Shown: in pieces, positions 5,657-9,697 of the stretch | Layout: each line of letters starts with the position of its first letter | How positions within the stretch are numbered: the stretch's first letter is position 1 | Source: WHTB01 sp050699035 | Lineage (GTDB): Bacteria; Actinomycetota; Actinomycetes; Propionibacteriales; Nocardioidaceae | DNA: 9,697 nt | Assembly (NCBI GenBank): GCA_050699035.1 | Contig: JBOHDE010000154.1 | Location: 1-9,697 of the forward strand | Direction: 5' to 3' | Program-made: the position numbers and the translations under genes | The notes under the pieces: generated by a model | Told to the model about the DNA's origin: nothing | What the model saw: the letters and a program-made list of their open reading frames with translations, nothing else | Database searches by the model: none

Positions 5657-6564
5657 CGTTCACCACCAAGGACGGCCTGCATCTGCACGTCCGCACCGAC
5701 GGACCGGACGACGCGCCGGTGACGGTGCTGCTCGCGCACTGCTGGACGGCCGACCTGGAGCTGTGGCGCTACCAGGTGCGCGACCTGCGGGCGGCGTTCG
5801 GTGACGGCGTGCGGGTGGTGCGTTACGACCACCGCGGGCACGGCCGTTCCGACGCGACGCCCGAGCAGGACGCCACGATCGACAACCTCGCCCGCGATCT
5901 GTCCGACCTGATCGACCAGCTGGTACCGACCGGCCCGATCGTTCTCGGCGGGCACTCGATCGGTGGGATGACGATCATGGCGCTGGCCGCGCGGCGGCCC
6001 GAGCTGTTCACCGAGCGGGTCGTGGGGGTGCTGTTCGTGAGTACGTCGAGCGGTCGGCTCGATCGAGTCACCCTCGGCCTGCCCGAACGGGTACGGGACC
6101 TGATCCCGCCGATGCTGGCGATGCGGTCGAGGATGGTCGGTCGCCGGCGTCGCCGCAGCGCACCCGCCATCGAGTCGACTATCGTCCGGCGGTTCCTGTT
6201 CGGGTCGCCGATGCGCGCAGCCGATCACCGGCTCGCGGTCGACTCCCTCATCAACACTCCGGCTGCGTCGATGAGCGGCTTCTTCCACGACCTGATGCGG
6301 CATGACCGAGCGGACGCGCTCGCCGTGCTGCGCGGGACGCCGGTGCACGTCGTGGTGGGCGAGCAGGACCGGCTGACACCACTGTCGCACCATCGCCGGC
6401 TGGTCGCCCAGATGCCGTGGGCACGGTTGACGGTGGCGCCCGGAGCCGGCCACATGCTCCCGCTCGAACGTGACCGGGTCGTCTCCGATGCGCTGCTCGG
6501 ACTGGCGCGACAGCAGGTCGGCGTACTCGCTCCTGGTGCGGAGGATGCCGACATCGCGGTGTGA
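5653..6564 (+). CDS. Alpha/beta-fold hydrolase
   Basis: A 303-aa cytoplasmic serine hydrolase of the alpha/beta fold, probably an esterase, lipase or related enzyme. The start is ATG 5653, whose ATGA overlaps the stop of the membrane protein gene, implying translational coupling; upstream in-frame codons lie inside that gene. The triad is readable: nucleophile Ser102 in GGHSIGG, acid Asp239 in VVGEQDRLTP, and His267 in GAGHMLPLE. YDHRGHGRSD (58-67) is typical of the family. The oxyanion loop after the first strand reads LLAHCWTAD, with Cys30 where most relatives have Gly (HG). A lid-like insertion with a five-arginine run (MVGRRRRRS, 161-169) lies between the two halves of the core. There is no signal peptide. 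The substrate cannot be told; coupling to the membrane protein suggests a shared lipid or membrane-linked task, by inference. Confidence 0.92.
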   Translation: MTFTTKDGLHLHVRTDGPDDAPVTVLLAHCWTADLELWRYQVRDLRAAFGDGVRVVRYDHRGHGRSDATPEQDATIDNLARDLSDLIDQLVPTGPIVLGGHSIGGMTIMALAARRPELFTERVVGVLFVSTSSGRLDRVTLGLPERVRDLIPPMLAMRSRMVGRRRRRSAPAIESTIVRRFLFGSPMRAADHRLAVDSLINTPAASMSGFFHDLMRHDRADALAVLRGTPVHVVVGEQDRLTPLSHHRRLVAQMPWARLTVAPGAGHMLPLERDRVVSDALLGLARQQVGVLAPGAEDADIAV

Positions 6565-6591
6565 CCTTGCGGGGTACGCGATGATGGACCC

Positions 6592-7170
6592 ATGACCGAC
6601 GGACCATCGGCGACGACGCCCCTCGCCGGACGGTTGCTGGTGGCCACGCCGTCCCTCGCCGACCCCAACTTCGCGCGCGCGGTCGTGCTGGTGCTCGACC
6701 ATGGCGACGAGGGGGCGCTCGGCGTCGTGATCAGCCGGCCGACCTCGGTGCTCGTCGCCGAGGTACTGCCCGACTGGGCCGAGCTGGTGAGTGGACCCGA
6801 CGTGCTGTTCGCCGGCGGGCCGGTGCAGACCGAGTCCGCGCTCGCCGTCGCGATCCTGGCCGGCGGTGGTGACTCCGTGCCGGTCGGGTGGCGGCCGCTG
6901 TACCCCGGTGCGGGGCTGGTCGACCTCGATGCCCCGGTGGAGCTGGTCCGCGACGTGCTGAGCGGGATGCGGATCTTCGCCGGCTACTCCGGCTGGTCCG
7001 AGGGCCAGCTCGAGGAGGAGATCGCCGAAGGGTCCTGGTACGTCGTACCCGCGGAGACCACCGACCTCGTGACGGGCGACGCCGAGACGCTGTGGCGGCG
7101 GGTGCTGCGGCGGCAGCCGGGGGAGCTGGCGTTTGTCGCCACCTGCCCCGAGGACCCGTCCCAGAACTGA
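6592..7170 (+). CDS. YqgE/AlgH (UPF0301, DUF179) family protein
   Basis: A 192-aa single-domain protein of the YqgE/AlgH family, widespread in bacteria but without a settled biochemical activity; Pseudomonas AlgH is linked to regulation of alginate and virulence traits. Family hallmarks are GRLLVATPSLADPNFARAVV (13-32), DEGALGVVISRPT (39-51), VLFAGGPVQ (71-79) and the C-terminal IFAGYSGWSEGQLEEEI then GSWYVVPA (128-153). Length matches the family. The ATG at 6592 begins just before the conserved core and follows the hydrolase stop by 27 bp. The Shine-Dalgarno is weak (GGA near 6586), and a GATGAT 6 nt upstream could instead be a -10 of a leaderless start. It may be read from the upstream operon or on its own. 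A 205-bp spacer with palindromes follows. Confidence 0.93.
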   Translation: MTDGPSATTPLAGRLLVATPSLADPNFARAVVLVLDHGDEGALGVVISRPTSVLVAEVLPDWAELVSGPDVLFAGGPVQTESALAVAILAGGGDSVPVGWRPLYPGAGLVDLDAPVELVRDVLSGMRIFAGYSGWSEGQLEEEIAEGSWYVVPAETTDLVTGDAETLWRRVLRRQPGELAFVATCPEDPSQN

Positions 7171-7180
7171 CCGCCCCGAT

Positions 7181-7197
7181 GCCGGCGGCCGGCCGGC
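7181..7197 (+). terminator. Weak GC hairpin after the YqgE gene
   Basis: GCCGGC (7181-7186) and GCCGGC (7192-7197) can pair around a 5-nt loop, 10 nt past the stop codon, followed by TGT and then an A-rich stretch. The stem is short and GC-rich sequence makes such pairs likely by chance, so this is a weak call; the palindromes further on are stronger hairpins. Confidence 0.25.
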
Positions 7198-7206
7198 TGT
7201 CAAAGA

Positions 7207-7222
7207 TTGCCCAATTGGGCAA
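7207..7222. repeat. 16-bp perfect palindrome, first of a pair
   Basis: TTGCCCAATTGGGCAA is self-complementary and AT-richer than its surroundings. The same 17-nt TTGCCCAATTGGGCAAA recurs exactly 52 bp downstream inside a longer palindrome, and the match extends to TTC with one mismatch. The pair occupies the otherwise empty spacer between yqgE-type and DUF3039 genes (7171-7375). Confidence 0.85.
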
Positions 7223-7250
7223 AATTCGGCCCGGTTCACGCCGGTCCAAG

Positions 7251-7282
7251 GTGGAACTTTGCCCAATTGGGCAAAGTTCCAC
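7251..7282. repeat. 32-bp perfect palindrome, second of a pair
   Basis: The arm GTGGAACTTTGCCCAA (7251-7266) is mirrored perfectly by TTGGGCAAAGTTCCAC (7267-7282), with no spacer. As RNA it would give a 14-bp stem with an AATT loop. It could terminate yqgE transcription, though no T-run follows, or bind a dimeric regulator, or belong to a dispersed genomic repeat family. The structure is certain; the role is open. Confidence 0.9.
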
Positions 7283-7362
7283 GTCGCCCGTGCCCCGTCC
7301 GCCGACCTGTCGTGCCGAGGTTGCGCGTAGCTGCGTCCTGAATGCTCAGGTCGCGGGCGGCT

Positions 7363-7368
7363 TAGACT
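7363..7368 (+). promoter_or_regulatory. -10 element of a leaderless DUF3039 transcript
   Basis: TAGACT fits TANNNT and ends 7 nt before the GTG at 7376, so transcription should begin at or next to the start codon. No convincing -35 was seen (CTGAAT at 7338-7343 is weak, 19 bp away). The absence of a properly spaced Shine-Dalgarno agrees with leaderless translation. Confidence 0.55.
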
Positions 7369-7375
7369 GGGGCGG

Positions 7376-7645
7376 GTGAGCACTCAGCTGAGCCCCGGCG
7401 TGCAGACCGTCGAAGACGAGCGCACCAAGCCGACCCTCGACGACGGCGACCACGAGCGCTTCTCGCACTATGTGCCGAAGGACAAGCTGATGGCGGCGAT
7501 GGTCGAGGGCACGCCCGTCATCGCGCTGTGCGGCAAGGTGTGGGTGCCGAGCCGTGACCCGCAGAAGTACCCCGTCTGCCCCGAGTGCAAGGAGCGGTGG
7601 GAGTCGCTGAAGAAGGGCGACGACGACGGCGGCTCCGACGACTGA
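7376..7645 (+). CDS. DUF3039 family small protein, probable zinc binder
   Basis: An 89-aa protein of the actinobacterial DUF3039 family, of unknown function. The N-terminus is acidic and polar (about 1-26); the conserved part runs from HERFSHYVPKDKL (26-38) through GTPVIALCGKVWVPSRDP (45-62) to YPVCPECKERW (65-75); the tail is acidic (GDDDGGSDD). His31, Cys52 and the CPEC pair Cys68/Cys71 look like one zinc site, an inference from spacing. The GTG start is supported by the family's usual N-terminus and the TAGACT box 7 nt upstream. It lies 52 bp ahead of the MFS gene, which has its own -10 box, so the two are likely separate transcripts. It is small and soluble, without a signal peptide. Confidence 0.92.
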   Translation: MSTQLSPGVQTVEDERTKPTLDDGDHERFSHYVPKDKLMAAMVEGTPVIALCGKVWVPSRDPQKYPVCPECKERWESLKKGDDDGGSDD

Positions 7646-7660
7646 GCGAGTCGTAAACGG

Positions 7661-7691
7661 TTGGCGGCACTGTCAGGGGCACACGTAGCAT
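7661..7691 (+). promoter_or_regulatory. Promoter of the MFS gene, leaderless
   Basis: TTGGCG (7661-7666) and TAGCAT (7686-7691, TANNNT) are 19 bp apart. TAGCAT ends 6 nt before the ATG at 7698, predicting a transcript that begins at or within a base of the start codon. No Shine-Dalgarno sequence is positioned before the ATG. Confidence 0.5.
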
Positions 7692-7697
7692 CTGGTC

Positions 7698-9077
7698 ATG
7701 ACAACAGTGCCCGTCCCCACCGGGCGGGTCACCGTCGGCATCGTCGCGCTGGTGCTGCTGATCGCGTTCGAGGCGATGGCGGTCGCGACCGCGATGCCGG
7801 TCGCGGCGCGTGAGCTCGACGGCCTGTCGCTGTACGCCTGGTCGTTCACCGGCTTCCTGATCGCCGCGCTGTTCGCGACCGCGGTGACCGGCGAGGTGTG
7901 TGACCGGATCGGGCCGGCGGCGCCGTTCCTGGCCGGTGTGCTGGCGTTCACGGTCGGGCTGCTGGTCGCCGGCTTCGCCCCCGGAATGGTGCAGTTCGTC
8001 GCCGGCCGGATGATCCAGGGTCTCGGTGGCGGGGCCGTCATCGTGGCGCTGTACGTCGTCGTCGCGCGGGTGTACGACGAGTCGGTCCGCCCGCGCATCT
8101 TCTCCTTCATGGCCGCGTCGTGGGTGATCCCGTCGATCGTCGGTCCGCTGGTGTCCGGCTTCATCACCGAGCAGTGGACCTGGCGGCTGGTCTTCTGGGG
8201 CACGGCGCCGTTCGTCGTCGTACCCGTCCTGCTGACCCTGCCCGCGCTGCGCCGGATGCCGCAGCCGGCCGCTGTCGCGCATCGGCGGGGTCGCGCGCCG
8301 CTGGCGTTGTCGGCGGCGGTCGGCGCGGGGGCGCTGCAGTACGCCGGGCAGCGAGTCGAGCACGACGACTGGGCCGTGGCCGGCCTGGCCGCGGTCGTCG
8401 GCGTCGGCCTGCTGGTCCCCGGTCTGCTGCGGCTGCTGCCGGCCGGGACACTCCGGGTGCGGCGCGGGCTGCCGGCCGTGGTGGCGCTGCGCGGCGCGAT
8501 GTGCGGAGCCTTCTTCGGCGCCGAGTCCTACGTCCCGCTGATGATGGTCGAGCACCGTGGGCTGTCAACCACGCTGGGCGGTCTGACGCTGACCGGCGCC
8601 GCACTGGGCTGGGCGTCGGCGTCGTGGTGGCAGGGCCGCCCGACGATGCGCATCCCGCGGCAGCGGCTGGTGGTCGTCGGTGCCGTGCTGGCGACGACCG
8701 GGATCGCGCTGGCCGGCCTGGCCGCGGTGCAGACCGACGGGTTCACGGTGCCGGCCTGGATCGCGGCGGTCGGCTGGCTGCTCGGCGGCGCTGGGATGGG
8801 GCTGGGCATCTCCTGCATCTCGGTGCTGCTGTTCGAACTGTCACCGGTCGCCGACCAGGGCGCCAACTCGGCGGCGATCCAGATCGCCGACGCCCTGGCC
8901 AGCATCGTGATGATCGGCACCGGCGGCGTGCTGTTCGCGCTGCTGCACGGCACCCAGCCGGGGGTGGTGGTGTTCGGCAGCATCTTCGGGGTGATGGTAG
9001 CCGGCGGATTGGTCGCGGTGGCAGTTGCCACCCGGGTCGCGGCCCCGGTCAGGCAATCGGTGCGGGTGACGGCGTGA
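7698..9077 (+). CDS. MFS transporter, DHA2-like drug exporter type
   Basis: A 459-aa major facilitator superfamily permease, probably a proton-driven exporter in the cytoplasmic membrane. About 12-14 hydrophobic segments cover the chain from residue 11 to 447. Family marks are FEAMAVATAMPVAARELDG in helix 1 (24-42; the position where DHA2 proteins have LDxTIVNVALP), motif A-like GEVCDRIGP (65-73), GRMIQGLGGG (103-112), and motif C GPLVSGFI (149-156) followed by WTWRLVFW, typical of antiporters. A basic loop (about 185-200, RRMPQP to HRRGRA) joins the halves. Substrate unknown; drug-type specificity is a family default. ATG 7698 follows TAGCAT by 6 nt, implying leaderless expression. The last codons form one arm of a large hairpin whose loop includes the stop codon. 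Confidence 0.93.
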   Translation: MTTVPVPTGRVTVGIVALVLLIAFEAMAVATAMPVAARELDGLSLYAWSFTGFLIAALFATAVTGEVCDRIGPAAPFLAGVLAFTVGLLVAGFAPGMVQFVAGRMIQGLGGGAVIVALYVVVARVYDESVRPRIFSFMAASWVIPSIVGPLVSGFITEQWTWRLVFWGTAPFVVVPVLLTLPALRRMPQPAAVAHRRGRAPLALSAAVGAGALQYAGQRVEHDDWAVAGLAAVVGVGLLVPGLLRLLPAGTLRVRRGLPAVVALRGAMCGAFFGAESYVPLMMVEHRGLSTTLGGLTLTGAALGWASASWWQGRPTMRIPRQRLVVVGAVLATTGIALAGLAAVQTDGFTVPAWIAAVGWLLGGAGMGLGISCISVLLFELSPVADQGANSAAIQIADALASIVMIGTGGVLFALLHGTQPGVVVFGSIFGVMVAGGLVAVAVATRVAAPVRQSVRVTA

Positions 9078-9096
9078 CCGCACCGATCGCCTGACC
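9047..9096. terminator. Bidirectional hairpin terminator with the MFS stop codon in its loop
   Basis: Bases 9047-9065 pair with 9078-9096: 19 positions with one mismatch (A9055/C9088) and a 12-nt loop (9066-9077). The left arm encodes the last residues of the MFS protein and the loop holds its TGA (9075-9077). The right arm ends 8 bp before the end of the convergent minus-strand gene. No T-run is present on either side. A symmetric stem between convergent genes can end both transcripts. Confidence 0.75.
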
Positions 9097-9104
9097 AGCC
9101 GTCG

Positions 9105-9697
9105 TCACGGACGCGTGTCGGCCACCGTCACGTCACAGCTGACCGACTCCGTGGCCTGCGGGTCGCTCTCGGACGTGACCGACAGCGTCACCTGGGTACG
9201 GACCCGCGCGCCGGGCTCCATGGAGACGAACACCTCGTGCGTGTACGTGTCGCCGTTGTCGACGCCCGCCACCTCGCGCGGCATCCAGACCTCCCAGCCG
9301 CCGGTGGCCTCGGCCGACAGCCGCAGCACATCTCCTTCGACCATCGACTGGACGTCGTCGGGCTGGGTGCCCGACACGTCGGCCGCCACCCCGGTGTTGG
9401 TGACCGGGAACTGGCACTTGGCGACCTTGCCCGGCCGGACGCCGGACGGCTCGCCGTTCTCCGCGTCGACGCCGCGCTGGTGCGGACCGGAGCCGTCGAG
9501 CGACCGGACCGCCACCTGGTAGCGCAGGACCCCGGCCTCGTCCCGGTGCTGGTCGAGCACGTACAGCTGTAGCCGGTTCGCCTCGTCGACGTGCTCGAAC
9601 TCGCTGCCGGAGTCCGTGCCGGTCTTGAACAGCGCGTCGGCGAGCTGGCGGTAGTCGCCCAGGGACACCATCGCGTCGGTGCCGTCCGGCCGTTCGA
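9105..9697 (-). CDS. C-terminal part of a probable secreted protein (5' end outside window)
   Basis: The reading frame is open to the window edge; the Met at 9671 is internal, as in-frame codons (ERPDGTDA) continue upstream, so the true start lies beyond 9697. About 197 residues are visible. The first part (SLGDYRQLADALFKTGTDSG, then NRLQLYVLDQHRDEAGVLRYQVAVRSLDG) reads like a segment of a secreted enzyme or surface protein. The last 100 residues (from CQFPVTNTG to SVSCDVTVADTRP) look like an Ig/NEW3-type beta-sandwich, with alternating strands and two cysteines that could form a disulfide (KCQF and VSCDV). A secreted M6-like or subtilisin-like protease with a C-terminal accessory domain is one possibility, but no catalytic motif is in view. 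It is convergent with the MFS gene and shares its terminator. Confidence 0.75.
   Translation of the reverse strand, partial: ERPDGTDAMVSLGDYRQLADALFKTGTDSGSEFEHVDEANRLQLYVLDQHRDEAGVLRYQVAVRSLDGSGPHQRGVDAENGEPSGVRPGKVAKCQFPVTNTGVAADVSGTQPDDVQSMVEGDVLRLSAEATGGWEVWMPREVAGVDNGDTYTHEVFVSMEPGARVRTQVTLSVTSESDPQATESVSCDVTVADTRP

Noticed and set aside
7207..7282. Transposon terminal inverted repeats
   Set aside because: Both elements are self-palindromes only 52 bp apart with no transposase or target duplication between or around them.
5578..7383. A 601-aa minus-strand frame over the hydrolase and YqgE genes
   Set aside because: It runs antisense to two well-recognised families and through the palindromic spacer; composition is typical of antisense shadow.
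7518..8555. A 345-aa minus-strand frame rich in Asp, Gln, His and Arg
   Set aside because: It is the antisense reading of the DUF3039 and MFS genes; low-complexity composition, no start signal.

Overview
The window looks like chromosomal DNA from a high-GC actinobacterium. GC content is high throughout, third codon positions are strongly G/C, GTG starts occur, and two genes have TANNNT -10 boxes 6-7 nt from their start codons, as in leaderless actinobacterial transcripts. The gene content (YqgE/AlgH protein, DUF3039 zinc-type protein, MerR and TetR regulators, ACT-containing malic enzyme) suggests Propionibacteriales, perhaps a Nocardioides-like organism; this placement is inferred from sequence style and not proven. 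No rRNA, tRNA, CRISPR array, insertion sequence or phage gene was seen. The region reads as ordinary vertically inherited chromosome with several striking non-coding structures.

Left part (1-1550): three 23-bp tandem units lie behind a minus-strand TetR-family regulator gene. This is divergent from a plus-strand gene for an uncharacterised 168-aa soluble protein. Between them lies a 38-bp dyad made of two TACCnnnGGTA-like sites, abutting the ribosome binding site of the 168-aa gene: almost certainly the regulator's operator. The small gene ends before a long GC hairpin terminator.

Middle part (1576-6564): an ACT-malic enzyme gene converges on, and overlaps by 39 bp, the gene of a MerR-family regulator. 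The MerR gene is divergent from a two-gene operon: a polytopic membrane protein with a duplicated Asp/His motif and an extracytoplasmic C-terminal domain, then an alpha/beta hydrolase whose start codon overlaps the membrane protein's stop codon (ATGA). A 23-bp imperfect palindrome between the MerR gene and the operon is the best candidate MerR site.

Right part (6592-9697): a YqgE/AlgH-family protein gene, a spacer holding two AT-rich palindromes (one a perfect 32-bp palindrome), a small DUF3039 protein, an MFS drug-type exporter, and the C-terminal end of a secreted protein on the minus strand, cut by the window edge. The MFS gene and the minus-strand gene converge on a 19-bp-stem hairpin whose loop contains the MFS stop codon.

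The least understood items are the duplicated Asp/His membrane protein with its coupled hydrolase and MerR regulator, the TetR/168-aa pair with its paired operator, and the twin palindromes downstream of yqgE.
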